Notes under the pieces: generated by a model | Told to the model about the DNA's origin: nothing | The model's input: only the letters and a program-made list of their open reading frames with translations | Database searches by the model: none | Made by a program: the position numbers and the translations under genes | In this document: in pieces, positions 1 through 11,075 of the stretch | Numbering within the stretch: the stretch's first letter is position 1 | Layout: every line of letters begins with the position of its first letter | Assembly: GCA_026315105.1 (NCBI GenBank) | Contig: CM048744.1 | Span: 359,167,168-359,231,167, forward strand | DNA length: 64,000 nt | Reading direction: 5' to 3' | Origin: Locusta migratoria | Lineage: Eukaryota > Arthropoda > Insecta > Orthoptera > Acrididae

Positions 1-396
1 TGCGTTTAAACAAAAGACGAGGTAAGTGTAAAAATGTTCGAATCACTAGACTCCACACAGAATTGTTACACATTAAAGAAAGTGCCTGTCATGTAAGGAA
101 AGACGTTACAAGGAATTTATGTTTCCGTTATGTTTATATTCTATTACTTTCAGTGGAAAAAGCTGCAGATGTACACATATCAGAAATATTACCTCATGAA
201 TAAGTTATTGTTTTTATGACTGTATCAGTAAAATTCGGCTATTTTTACATTTATTTCTAGATTATTTATGTCTCTAGATATTTTACTGATGGTTGGAGTG
301 CAAAAGTTACAGAATCTATATGGTTAATTATGTAGAAAAATAATAACAAACAAACATTACTCTTGCGGCTCCTTGCTAGTATCAGTTGGTAACAAC
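1..396 (+). mobile_element. T1 TIR transposon, copy A, left part (interrupted)
   Basis: This stretch aligns in the same orientation with about 41371-41760 of the complete T1 copy at 40686-41797, sharing blocks such as the run ending in 'actttcag' and the 'aaacaaacat' segment. It stops at 396, where an inverted copy of the same element begins. The internal start lies outside the window. T1 is a non-autonomous or decayed DNA transposon whose superfamily I cannot fix. Confidence 0.7.
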
Positions 397-1560
397 CACA
401 GTCTAACATATACAGTCGCGACACTCAATGTTGTGAAATTTGTTACCAACTGACAGTTGCAACGACACTAGCGCTCCTAGTGGTGGGCAAGGAGCCGCAA
501 GAGTAAAGTTTGTTTCTAACTACTTTTCTATGTGATTAAAGAAATGGTTAATTTAAATTTCAGGCTACAAACATTACTAAAACTTCAAGATACATATGTA
601 ATCGAGAAATCGAATTTCACCGCTTCAGTAATATAAAGAACAACTTATTCCTGTAGGGACTGATGACCCTGCAGTTAAGTCCCATAAGCTCTACAAACAT
701 TTGAATTTGAAACTTGTTCCTGAAGAAATACTTACGAACATGGGTATATTTGCGGCTTACTCCGCTGAAAGTGAGTAGAATAAAAACATAAGAGAAATAT
801 AAATTTTTTTATGGTCTGTTCTTACTATGCGAGGTACTTTTTTTGACATACATCAATTCGGTTAGGAGTCTAATGATTCCCAAATTTTTACCTTTCACTC
901 ATCTTTTTTATAAACGGATATGCTTTTTGAGTTTAATTACTTTTGCTTAAAAAGCCTGTCTTGAAGATTCCTGCCGTTTGTGGTTCAGCTGGAGCAACAA
1001 TTGTCGAATCCGTTCCTTCTTTATTGGGAAACAGTTTGATAGCTGTTGCAGTTTCATTGCCATGCCTGTTACGTTTTTGGTGGCTGATTTGGCACTTTAA
1101 ATATTGTAATTATTGCATGGCATATACGTTTCCTACGTTCCACACCACCCAATTCTTCTGGAATTGTAGTGCAGAAATCTTAACGTCCTGAGTAGAAAAG
1201 CGACGTGTTTCTGTCAAAGGTCAGGTATTTTGGTGTTTCCTTGTCATTTCTTATTTTTTAATACAAAATAAAATTCTTATGTAAAAACTTTTAGGTTACA
1301 AGATAAACTGTCCTGTAATGTACTGTTTCATACCATGCCAAGGGTGTTAGAAAATTTAAGAAAGACAAATATCGAGTAATTTTTTACTTATTACCGATTT
1401 TTGTGGCACTAGATGGGTTACCTAATGTTAAAAGTAGGATACTATTCGCACTCATCCAATATCGTATTCAGAAACGTAGTTTTCTGGCCACTTGGAGTGG
1501 TGCTGTCACAGTGTATAACAAAGATAAGTGATAGTGTCCTGTTGTATATGTTAGGTTGTG
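397..1560 (-). mobile_element. T1 TIR transposon, copy B, inserted in copy A
   Basis: The ends are inverted: the left begins CACAGTCTAACATATACAG and the right ends in the imperfect complement. The flanks 389-396 (gtaacaac) and 1561-1568 (gtaacaaa) look like an 8-bp target duplication with one mismatch. The body is homologous, in reverse, to 40686-41797. Reading the minus strand around 950-1240, and the plus strand of the other copy around 41040-41330, gives matching decayed peptides (shared GNET, LFxNK and FKT words), so the family once encoded a protein, probably a transposase. The 8-bp duplication and CA-type ends would fit a P- or hAT-like superfamily, but no diagnostic motif survives. Confidence 0.75.
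651..707 (+). repeat. SINE S1 3' tail fragment
   Basis: It contains the S1 tail 'actgatgaccctgcagtt', then 'aagtcccataag' and 'acaaacatttgaa', seen in full SINE copies at 10163-10360 and 17382-17582. Only the tail is present, inside T1 copy B. Confidence 0.75.
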
Positions 1561-1568
1561 GTAACAAA

Positions 1569-2139
1569 AGCTCTTTTTTATAATTTTTATATTGAGTTTT
1601 TGGTTTTGTTAAGATAAAATATTGTTTATTTACTGTTTGTTTTGTTATATAATATAAAGTATTTATTTCAATACATCACATCTAAATGAATTTATCATTA
1701 TAAGTTTTCTTTAATTAATATTAATTGATTATTCATATTTATACATTTATCAAAAGTTGTAGATACCTATTTTTAAGGCAAAAGAAATGATTATATAATA
1801 AAATATTTAATACAATGTAATCAAATATTTTACATTATTAATATTTGATAAAATAAATAATAATTAGATATTTAATGTTATTTCAATAGTAATTTAATTA
1901 AATATGTTATTTGTATAATATATTTACTTAATTAAATTAATCTTACTTAATACAATAAAATTACATATTAATTAATATAACAAATATACTTGTATATAAT
2001 TATAATGTTAAATCACATATTGTATTGAGTTAATCTTCCTTTATTATTAGTGGAAAGAGAGATTAAATGATAAAGAAAGATAGAATAATACATTTATTCA
2101 CATACAAGTGAGTGTCGTGACTGTGTTTGTCACACTGTG
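1569..2139 (+). mobile_element. T1 copy A, right end, with AT-rich insertion
   Basis: The last about 35 bp (ending cacactgtg at 2139) match the T1 right terminus at 41763-41797, so copy A resumes here after the copy B insertion. About 1575-2090 is extremely AT-rich, has no counterpart in the other T1 copies, and is probably another insertion. No open frame or recognisable repeat was seen in the AT-rich part. Confidence 0.55.
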
Positions 2140-2699
2140 CCGAGCATGGTGCAATTCTCTGATACAATAAAGATATTCTTTGGAGAACAACCGTCTTTCA
2201 GTTCAAAGAAGGTTCCAAAATAGGGATTTCGGGCGAAGCAGTTACACGGAGAACAAGATGCAACTAGTCGATGAACTAAAAAAAAAGCGGCGGCCTAGAA
2301 CTGTACGTTGGACCGATAAGCCATAAAGACAGAAAGATCGGTGCACGAGGAAGGAGTAAGTGGCTCCTTTGTTTATTGCGCCGGAGGGATAAAAGCCGGG
2401 CGACCTGGAAACGGTGGCGTTATCGCAGCGGAGCGTAATTGCGGCAAAGAGCTGGCTGTGGCCGTCATCTGCGATATTCAGACAAGCGGCCGCGGGGCAC
2501 GAAAGCGCCTATCCCACGACACATCTGCACATCTGATAGCCGGCCGACCCGGCCGTGACCCTACACCCGCTGTGTTACAGCCAGGGAGGTCATCGAGGGC
2601 AGTGTGCAGTGTCGCCTACTGTTCAAATGGCTGAAATGTTCGTAAACCAATTCGACCAAAGTGTTGCGGTCATCAATGCCTAGACTTGCAAACAATTTA
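2140..2699. other. Unassigned, partly GC-rich
   Basis: About 2341-2634 is GC-rich and open for 98 codons without stops, but the frame shows no family motif and amino-acid composition typical of random GC-rich DNA. I do not call a gene. Confidence 0.3.
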
Positions 2700-2780
2700 A
2701 ACTATGTAAAAAAAGAGAAAAATGATTCTGTAGCATGATGCCTTAGACCATGTGGTTACTACCATGCGGCAGACAATTAA
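2700..2780 (-). repeat. SINE S2 fragment
   Basis: The words 'gatgccttagaccatgtgg' and 'ttactaccatgcggca' resemble the tRNA-like head of the S2 SINE in reverse (compare 6300-6358 and 48735-48760). Weak and divergent. Confidence 0.4.
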
Positions 2781-2934
2781 GGATGGTGTAGAATCATATC
2801 TGTAGCGGTCACAGTCTCATTAACCCATTACCGGCCATTGTCCGTTTTTTGGGACGAAAATATTTTATGCAATTCTATATGATCAATGCAACTTTCAGCT
2901 TTAGATTTAAAAAAAGAAATATGTTACTTAGATT

Positions 2935-3760
2935 TCAATGTGACAAAGGACACCTTCTTCTGGCAATACGAAGTGTGTTTGAAAAGCCCATGCACAAATA
3001 AAAACTACTAACGTGTTTGGGGACAAACATTTTTAGTTTTCGACTTAGTCTCCTTTTAGACTTATACACTTCCTCCAACGCTGTGCTAATTTGTTGATCC
3101 ATTCCGAATAATAGGAATTGTCCAAGCCTGCTATTAGTTTCTGAAATCACCTCCTCGTTTCTTCATTGTGGAACATATAGTAGTCCGAGGGAGCAAAGTC
3201 CGGAGGACAGGGGGGGGGGGGTGTGTGAAACGAGTCGGAATCCTATTTCCAGTAATTTTGCGATCACAACTACTGAGGTATGTGCTGGCACATTCTCGTG
3301 ATGGAAAACGACTTTTTTGTTGGCCAATCGCCGGCGTTTTTCTTGCATCTCGGTTTTCAAACTGTCCAATAACGATGAATAATAGCGCTGTAAAAGTTTT
3401 ACCCTAGTCCAGATAGTCGATGAGGATTATCCCTTGCGATTCCCCAGAAATCCGTCGCCATAACCATTCCGGCCGAAGGACCGGTCTTCGCCTTTTTGGT
3501 ACAGGTTCTCCCTTGGTAACCCACTGTTTACACTGTTCTTTGGTCTCAGTAGTATAGTAATATATTCATGTTTCATCCAAAGTGACGAAACGACGATTAA
3601 AATCCTGCGGATTTTACCTGAACAGCTGCAAACCTTCCTTCCAGCACTTCACACGATTTCGTTTATCGTCAAGTGTGAGCAATCGCGGCACTCATCTTGC
3701 GGATAGCCTTATGTCCAAATGTTGATGCAAAATATTATGTACCTGTCCATTTGAGATTTG
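2935..3760 (-). pseudogene. Mariner transposase pseudogene 1
   Basis: Reading the minus strand in several frames gives mariner transposase pieces in the right order. From about 3760 down: the helix-turn-helix end and SARWVPRLLTLDDKRNRV-type block; the TLDET/IYYYTTETKEQ block with the first catalytic Asp near 3580; KRRRLANKKVVFHHENVPAH near 3350-3280, where the family has HHDNAPAH, so the second catalytic Asp is Glu; then a C-terminal EEVISETNSR block near 3140. Stops and frameshifts are frequent, and a G-run at 3210-3221 distorts the 'PHPPYSPDL' region. Mariner transposases cut and paste DNA with a DD34D triad; this copy is dead. TIRs were not found. Confidence 0.85.
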
Positions 3761-4170
3761 AGATATAAAAAGAAAATAAATTTAAACTAGAAAAAGAACA
3801 AAACAATATAATTAATAATGGTAAAATAATAAAAACAAAAAAGAATTAGAATGATAATAAAAAAGTAAATTGATCTTCTTGCAGTAATTATTAAACAACA
3901 AATTCAAAAAAATTAAATATAATCAATATAAAAGCATAAAAATCAACACCAAAATAATAACCAATTATTCTTTAATCAGAATAAATTCTTTTTCGTCCAT
4001 CACTCGACTTCCCTGATTCACGGGAATGCCAAACACAAAGAAACAGACCAACATGGCCGAAACTCAGTGTGCGTTCTTTCCAAAAATTCTACTAAGTAAA
4101 CATGACCTCAATACATGTCAGTGGTGCCATCTCTCGGACTTGGCACAGACTTTTCAAACGTCCCTTGTGT
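3761..4170. other. AT-rich unassigned stretch
   Basis: A-rich sequence about 3765-3990 without an open frame, then about 180 bp of ordinary composition. I recognise no repeat family here. Confidence 0.4.
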
Positions 4171-4325
4171 GAGACAAAGGGTCAAAAATTACATGTCAAA
4201 TCTAAAAGAAATTGAAATTACAATAACGTATTGGCTGTAGACATATTGTAATTTTATTACAATTTAGAGTTATTGTAACTATAATTTCTTTTAGATTTGA
4301 CATGTAATTTTTAATTCTTTGTCTC
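4171..4325. repeat. MITE-like inverted repeat
   Basis: Two arms of about 57 bp, 4171-4229 and 4269-4325, are imperfectly complementary (gagacaaagg ... tctttgtctc, with 'acatgtcaaatctaaaagaa' opposite its complement) around a 39-bp loop. No clear target duplication and no second copy was noticed in the window. Likely a short foldback/MITE. Confidence 0.7.
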
Positions 4326-5375
4326 ATATTGTCTGAAGAATGTGTCATTTGTGGCATTGAAACCAAGGTAAAACATTTTTTTTTAATTTTTATATTTTTA
4401 TTTTCTTAATTTTTTTTAAATCGAATATAGTACAGTCTCTGATCAACAGCCATGCATAAAGTATTAACTTTTGGCTTTGTTTGTGTTACCTGTACAATAC
4501 CTGGAAATACCAAATAGATAATTTTTTTCGGTTAGTTAGGTTTAAGAAAACACTTAATTTACCGGTTTTCTGTACTTTCTCTTAGCTACAGTCTGCTGGT
4601 GGCTGCTGTACAACAATGAATTATTATTTAATGATTTGACATCCATTGAAAATTCAATATTTCTCAGATATCCTGAAGTAAATGTAATGTAAATTTATTT
4701 GATGTCTCCCAAAAATGGGACAATAGCGTGATACATTATCATTTTTTGTTTGTTGAAACGCCTTATTAGGGTATGAACGACTTATATACAAATATTACTG
4801 TATGCATTCGCGAAATATGATTTGTTTATATTTTAGGAGATTTTTCCTCATGCACATTTTATGGTTCCGAGAGGTTCCATGCCATGAACTTGGATTTCAA
4901 GAAATTCTGTTGGAACTACATCAGGAGGAAGTGAGTGAATATGAAGTTAATGACTTAAAACTAGTGTTTATTGCTTTCAGTCCAGATAAAATATCAGATG
5001 TAGGAGATATTGAAGAAATTGTTTAAAACATTTGAGGGCCTGTAAATTTTGTTCTAGTGTGAGTGAAATTTATTCAAACAACTTTTTCTTTCATTTATTA
5101 CCCAATGTATAACTTCAATGTAAAATAATGCTGCAAGAAAGTAACTAAAACGTTTTGGCAGGTAATGTGTTAATACAACAGTTATATTTAAAATACACAG
5201 TAATATAAAGAAACTTTTAAGTACTCACTTCCTACAGCCAACGCACAGAATATAACAATCTTTAACACAACAAACTTTATGTCTACATCAGCTGTTTTCT
5301 TTTTGCTGCTGCTCCTGAGAACAATGACCGCATATGGTAGCATGTTAACAGAAGTAAAACTGAATTATGTCAAAC
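4326..5375. other. Unassigned intergenic stretch
   Basis: AT-rich sequence with small open frames (for example 74 codons at 4802-5026) that lack any motif I recognise. The last 15 bases are the left target duplication of the next SINE. Confidence 0.35.
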
Positions 5376-5788
5376 CAAGCGAGGTGGCGCAGTGGTAACC
5401 CACTGGAGTCGCATTTGGAAGGACGGTGGTTCAAATACACCTCCGGCCATCCAGATTTAGGTTTTCCATGGTTTCCCTAAATCACTACTGGCAAATGTTG
5501 GGATGGTTCTTTTCAAAGGGCACGGCCGAGTTCCTTCCTGATCTGTACCCAAGACTCCGAGTGTTAGCTCCGTCTCTAATGACCAATCTGTCGACGGGAC
5601 GTTAAACTTGTTGTTGTTGGATTTTTGAAGGGACTAAACAGCAACGGTTATCAGTCCCTTGTTCCGTTCTGAGAGATAAAACAGTGTGTTAGGTGTTCCT
5701 AAGGAAATGCATTAACAGGTCAAAGAGTAAAAATCAGTTAAATATGAGGAAAGGATAGGACGTTAAACCCTAAGCTTCCTTCCTTCTT
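5376..5788 (+). mobile_element. tRNA-derived SINE S3, with second SINE inside
   Basis: The head has polymerase III box-like words (gtggcgcagtgg and ggttcaaat) followed by the conserved tail 'ggttttccatggtttccc', 'gggatggtt' and 'gggcacggccga'. A perfect 15-bp target duplication, tgaattatgtcaaac, flanks it at 5361-5375 and 5789-5803. The family is widespread in arthropods by my recollection. The length, 413 bp, is inflated by the nested insertion at 5608-5757. Confidence 0.88.
5608..5757 (-). mobile_element. SINE fragment nested in SINE S3
   Basis: The 11-bp word ggacgttaaac occurs at 5597-5607 and 5758-5768, flanking about 150 bp that interrupt the S3 tail. The inserted piece reads 'gaagggactaaacagcaac' and 'atcagtccctt', the reverse of a SINE tail of the 'gatgacc...gtccctt' type. 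I infer a retroposed SINE inserted tail-first relative to the host SINE. Confidence 0.75.
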
Positions 5789-6034
5789 TGAATTATGTCA
5801 AACACATACAATTTCATAATACAACATAGTAAATGTGTACAGAGTACCAAATGGTAACTTTAATCTGTTCACAAATCACTTTGAAACTCAGTCGGCGTAT
5901 TTGACAACAAAAAAGAAAGAATTTGTGTTTGCTGGTGATTTTAAACTATACTTTCTTGGAAACTATCCCTTGCAAACTCTCATTGCAGTCAGTAGCATTG
6001 ACATTCGATTGAATTCATGATGTTAACTTTCCGA

Positions 6035-6095
6035 ATTGGATGATGATGATTGAGCGTTTTATGGTGCTTAACAGCGAGGTCATCAGCGCCCGTTC
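6035..6095 (-). repeat. SINE tail fragment
   Basis: Contains 'gcttaacagcgaggtcatca' followed by gcgccc, the reverse of a SINE tail related to S3. Short and isolated. Confidence 0.5.
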
Positions 6096-6152
6096 CGAAT
6101 TGGATAGCTAAGGACTCAAACAGAGCCACTGATAATATCTTTATAGAAATGT

Positions 6153-6361
6153 TTTAAAAAATGTTCAAATGTCTGTAAATCTATCGGACCTAACAGCGTG
6201 GTCATCAGTCCGTAGCTTACAAACTACTTAAACCTAGCTAAACTAACCTACGGACAAACACACACACCCATGCCCCAGGGAGGACTCGAACCTCCACGGC
6301 GAGCAACCGCGCGCTCCGCAGCGAGGTGCTTTAGACCGCTCGGCTACTCCACCGCGACTAC
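6153..6361 (-). mobile_element. tRNA-derived SINE S2, minus strand
   Basis: In reverse it reads a tRNA-like head (ggagtagccgagcgg, then ggaggttcgagtcctccct), a short spacer with an ACACAC run and a tail 'actgatgaccacgctgtt', ending in 'acatttgaacatt'. The 8-bp word agaaatgt flanks it at 6145-6152 and 6362-6369. The same family occurs at 48575-48767 (minus) and 52725-52918 (plus). Confidence 0.85.
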
Positions 6362-6369
6362 AGAAATGT

Positions 6370-7289
6370 CATGTGATCAAAATTATATTATAAAACTAAT
6401 AATCAGTAGCGTTTCAGACTATGCCATGCAATTCCTTTTGCTAGGTGGTAACACTGATCAGGATGTAAAATCTATAAAATTTAAGTTCAAAAGGGTAGTT
6501 AGTAAGTCAAAATCTGTTTGTTTTAGGAAACTGCTCAAAGACATGAATTGAAGTATTGTTTACAGTGCTCACGGCATGAATGAGAAATGCAACAATTTCA
6601 TAAATAATTTCTATAACTGATTTGAAAACTGCTCTCTCCAAAAATCAGCCTACATTAACCCAAAGTCTTTAAAAAATGGATGTCTTACTCAAGGAATAAA
6701 GGTCTCGTGTAAAACAAAAAAGGAAACTATCAGTATCAATCAGAAACGATTCAGATGTAAATGCTTTAGATCACTACAAAACATACTGCTAAATATTGAA
6801 GATGTAATAAGGACATCAAAGCAAAGGCATTATCAAAATAATTGGCAACATCAGATAACAAAATAAAGACAAATGGAATGTAGTGAAGGAAGAGACGTAG
6901 AACCAGAGAGGAAGACGAGCACACAGCATTAATAGTAGATCATACACTGGTGATAGATGTGTGCAGTGTTGCTGAAATTTTCAGTAAGCATTTCATAACT
7001 ATTACTGAAAAAATAGGGTTATCAGGATCAGTAATTTGCTGTAATGGAATATCTAGCACCTGTCACTACAAATAACTACTGTAATATGTCACAACACCAC
7101 TAGAGGTAACGATAATACATCAACAAATTTTATTACGCAATGTGCCTCTGACTATAGTGACGTATTAAGTTACTTATGTAACAAGATCCTTTTATCAGTG
7201 GAACATATCAGGAACTGTGATTCCTTAATTTCTACTGGCGAATAACAACTTCGAAAAACTTACGAGTATGCAGCCAGGTATCAAACTCG
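6370..7289. other. Unassigned intergenic stretch
   Basis: AT-rich sequence with no open frame of note except 93 codons straddling the SINE edge (6270-6551), which is an artefact of the SINE. About 7210-7289 may be the 3' flank of the Penelope-like element that follows. Confidence 0.35.
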
Positions 7290-8480
7290 ACGACGGCCGA
7301 TATTTCGGCAGGAGACCACCCTGCCATTTTCAAGGTGAAAGCAATGTGCAAAGATCTTTAAAACCTCGGTTTAAATGAGTGAACAGGAAAGACAACACAC
7401 ATCGAGCAAGCAAGCATACAGTGCCGACACGACCAAAGATGACACCGGTCAGAATATCGATAATAAAAATCAGTTCACGACGGATGAGGTCGGATTCGTT
7501 TTGTACCTCTGTTTTTTGACAAGTGAGAGAGCATGATCCCAAGCGGAATTTATGTAGAACCCTCCATCCCTATTCATAAAGTTGTACCCTAGTTTTATTT
7601 CTATCGCTTCCTTGATAACACAGTCCCAGTATTTGGAAGTGCATGCCAGAATTTCCGTTTTGTTGTATTTCATAGGATACCTGTGTCAAGACAGTGTTCG
7701 GTCACAGCAGATTTGATGTCTGTTGTAAAAGTGTGTGACGTTTATGCTCCATACAACGGTCCGCAACAGTCCTAATAGTTTGACCAACATATGACATGCC
7801 ACAGCTACGTGGGATACGGCAGACACCCGCCTAGCGCAAACCGAGATCATCCTTAACGGATCCCAACAGTGCCTTAATTTTAGAAGGTGGACGAAACACA
7901 CATTTTACATTGTTTTTACGCAAAATGCGGCCAATCTTGTTGGAAGTGCTGCCAACGTATGGCAGAAAGGCCATTCACGTGGGTGCCGACTCTGTGCTAT
8001 CATCACTAGCTCGTTGCACATGTGGTCGATAGCGCAACGCTCTTTTAATCTGCCCTTCACCATAGCCATTCTGTCGAAAAGTTACCTCCAAATGGGACAG
8101 CTCAGTGGGCAAACATGAAGAACCCCTTCACGTTGAGCTGGGTGGTGACAACTATCAGCTTGCAAATACAAATCAGTATGCGTTACCTTTCTATAAACAG
8201 CATGCCTATCTCCTGCCCAACACATCAAGGAAGGGAAGGCAACCATTTTTTTCCACTTCCATTGTGGTATACAGCCGGTTTCAACGCCGCTGACTCCAGT
8301 GGACGAGCTTCAAAGCCCTCCATGAATAAATTAGCAATGATAGGTGACAAAAGGCTTCCAATATCAGTGATCTGTATACAAACTGGATGTATAACTGTTG
8401 TGTCTGAGCTTAGAACTGCAGCATGCTTGCACATTCATATGTTTTGTACACAATTTAGCGTTGTCCGTCATGTTTAAATT
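7290..8480 (-). pseudogene. Penelope-like element, RT plus GIY-YIG (dead)
   Basis: On the minus strand, from about 8435 to 8225, the frame reads IGSLLSPIIANLFMEGFE and LESAALKP, the reverse-transcriptase block that in Penelope-like elements reads GSPLSPVVANIFME. Next, about 8225-8110 in other frames, comes a VYRKVTHTDLYL and HHPAQREGVL block, also typical. About 7900-7740 gives CRIP and SCGMSYVGQTIRTVADRC, the GIY-YIG endonuclease start, and about 7660-7480 gives a CVIKEAIEI ... NRDGGF tail. The domain order RT then GIY-YIG is the diagnostic Penelope arrangement. Many stops and frameshifts show it is inactive; the 5' portion is missing. Of the elements here, this is the natural source of machinery for the ribozyme-bearing repeats described at 47-58 kb, though no sequence link between them was seen. 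Confidence 0.88.
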
Positions 8481-10162
8481 TAGCAAACGAATTTCGATCA
8501 GTTATTACTTACCACCTAATTAAAAAAAAATCAATATGCGATGTAATAGAATGTTGTGGGTGCGGAATCGTATTTTCTTTTGGTTTACTTATAATATTTC
8601 ATAGCCACCATATCTGAATTTGGTAAGAAATGAAATATGAACTTCTATGGCTGGCACACTCAGACAACTAAAGTTCAACATCCATGTAGCATAGAGATCA
8701 ATGACACATATATACCTGATTTTCGCTTGAAGAAACCAAGGAGGTTAGAATAAAAGAAGGATTGGTTGAAGCCAGAAGGGTCATCCTTTTGTGCCCATAA
8801 CAAAGATTTCTCACTTAAACCGTATGTGAATATTGCCATCTTTACGTAATGTCAGTACATTGACAGTCACATCGGAATATTTACTCAGATATGACGTACA
8901 TTTCAACGACTAGATCTACTATACACACGCACTAAGGCCTAAACAAATGCCGGAGTGCCCAGTTTGCTGGCTTCACTTTTTCAGTGTTAGGGCATCTCCA
9001 TAGGTTCAAACCACTTTGGAAGAAACCTTGTAGCCCGTAAACAAAGGCTCTCGCTTGCTTAGAATTTGTTACATGCCAGACGTGCGCTTATATCTCAGGC
9101 GAAAAACTCTTTCCCAGAGATACTCCGTGTTCGCATTAGGCAAAGGTATAAAACGTTCATACAGTACGGATGTAGAGATGCCAGCAGACCAGGTTGTTCT
9201 AAGTATTCTGTAAGCACTTGCAACAGAAATTAAATTTATCCTGTTAGGATCTTAGTTAACCATCCACACTGTAATCGTGACATATACAGAAACAAACTAC
9301 CAAATATTGGTGACAAGGAATATCGGTCTAAGCACACTCTCGGGAATCGCGATATATTCGAAACTAAGCAGCAAAATATTGGGGAAAAACATGAAATAGC
9401 CTTTCCATACCCTCGGAAATCACGAGATATTCGGAAATAAATAGCCAAATCTTTCTGACTAGCGAATGGCGTAGGCCTAAATGTCACTGATACTCATTTC
9501 ACTTACTGTACCAACTATTTTGTTCCCCTAGTTTTGTCTCCAACCATATTCTCGAAAATCGCAACATAGTTGGAACAAAGTCAAATAGTTGTGAGAAGGA
9601 AGAACATAAATGCCATTCCGGATCGTACCACTTGCAGCAGCAATTTCATTCTCCGTTCTTCAGTCAAACATAAATCACCAAATCGATGTTACTAATTCAT
9701 AAGAGAGAGCACATAAGAGTGCTGGATAACACAATACTGTTATGTGAATAAGAAAATCCCACAGAGTGTTGTGGATAAATAAATCCTACAATGTGTTACA
9801 AACGATGAGATTTAAAAAAAAAATATGTGACGGTTTCGATCGCAGAATCTCTTGCTTGGTTGTCCATTACGCTACTGCAACACAACGTTATTAGTCACGT
9901 CACGTTTTATATACTCGTTCCAACAAGTTTGTTTCTCAATGTTAATATGATTTTAATTGCATTTAGTTAAAATAAATTCATCCAGAGATAATTTTTTAAT
10001 TCATCGTCAATTCGCTGTTGCCCTGAAACGGTTTACTGCGAGTTATAAATCCAAAACTGTGAGATATACGGCAAATCAAGATGGCGTCTGTGACATGGAA
10101 GGAACAAGTGACTTTCGAAAGTCGTCGTTCATTAGCTAATGCAACAGCGAATTTGATTGGAG
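8481..10162. other. Unassigned, with a short R1 fragment
   Basis: About 9045-9100 ('ggctctcgcttg' and 'agaatttgtt' ... 'atgcca') resembles repeat R1 at 24085-24130. The word ccaaggaggttagaataaa at about 8737-8755 recurs in reverse near 33818-33836. Otherwise AT-rich with no convincing frame. Confidence 0.35.
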
Positions 10163-10360
10163 GGAGCCGGCAGCGGTGGCCGAGGGGACTGAGGCGCTTC
10201 AGTCACGGTCTGCACTGCCACTACGGTCGGGGGTTCGAATTCCCCCTCGGGCATGGATATTTGTGCCGTCCTTAGTTGTAGGTAGTTCATAAGTAGTTTG
10301 TAAGTTTAGGGACTGATGACCCCGTAGTTAAGTCCCTTAAGCTTAACAAACATTTGAACA
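10163..10360 (+). mobile_element. tRNA-derived SINE S1
   Basis: The head carries 'ggtggccgaggggactgagg' (A box region) and gggttcgaattcccc (B box), followed by 'gcatggatatttgtgccgtc' and the tail 'gggactgatgaccccgtag'. Direct repeats tttgattggag at 10152-10162 and 10361-10371 are the target duplication. S1 is the commonest SINE in this window. Confidence 0.9.
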
Positions 10361-10383
10361 TTTGATTGGAGAGAAAGAAATTT

Positions 10384-10640
10384 TTGCTTGGGATATAAGA
10401 ACTCCTACATGCCAGCACCATCAGCGATGGCAACAAATAGACTAACATATATTGAACAACTCACTATAATCAAGTTTAATTTTGGCAATGCGTACAACAG
10501 TCGTAACACAGAGTTGAGAACATTACTGAACGCTGATTGGCTTTCGGAGAATGCGTGACAAAGATGAGGAAAACAAGCTAAACTCAACGGCCATCGTTCG
10601 TGGTTCCAACCACAGATCTATATTACTAGACTGGAAAACT
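10384..10640. repeat. Dispersed repeat R1, copy 1
   Basis: Aligns along its length with 24085-24300: shared words include 'actgaacgctgattggct' (actgaacgctaattggct there), tcggagaatgcgtga and gcaatg. I could not place it in a TE class; a short related piece lies at 9045-9100, and a possible end near 27930-27965. Confidence 0.55.
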
Positions 10641-10751
10641 TGCATCTGTGACTGAAGTCTGACGCCGCTATCTTGCCTAACCTCACGACAAAAAGTTTCC
10701 GTACGGTACCACCATGATCTTCTGACACCATATGACGTTATAAGCTATAAT

Positions 10752-10931
10752 AGTTAAGGAACTTTCACACAGTGAAAATGTAGGTGTTAAAATAAAATTG
10801 AAGTTGTCTGAGTGACCCCGTGTCTCCACGACTCAGACAAAAAACAGCTCAAGTGGACCAACGGCCTGTCATTCAGACAACTTCAATTTTATTTTAACAC
10901 CTACATTTTAACTGTGTGAAGGTCCTTAACT
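10752..10931. repeat. Foldback element of about 180 bp
   Basis: Arms 10752-10814 and 10870-10931 are nearly perfect complements over about 55 bp (agttaagga ... tccttaact; 'gttgtctga' opposite 'tcagacaac'). The loop carries 'ctcagacaa', complementary to part of an arm. A MITE-type structure; no copy elsewhere in the window. Confidence 0.8.
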
Positions 10932-11075
10932 ACGTATAAACATTTCAGCTGTGGTTGCCATTCATATAAAATTCTCTATGCTATTTGGTTAGAATATGAT
11001 TAGCATTTGAGTTAATGCTTCTGCAGTAGTTGAATTTAACACATACATCGTCGAATCGTGTTATGAGAAGTTGTT

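Noticed and set aside
349..513. Stand-alone hairpin element
   Set aside because: Explained by insertion of T1 copy B in reverse within T1 copy A.
1575..2090. Mitochondrial insertion
   Set aside because: Very AT-rich, but no mitochondrial gene fragment could be recognised in any frame.
2341..2634. GC-rich 97-codon frame as a gene
   Set aside because: No motif, no neighbouring exon, composition sufficient to explain the lack of stops.
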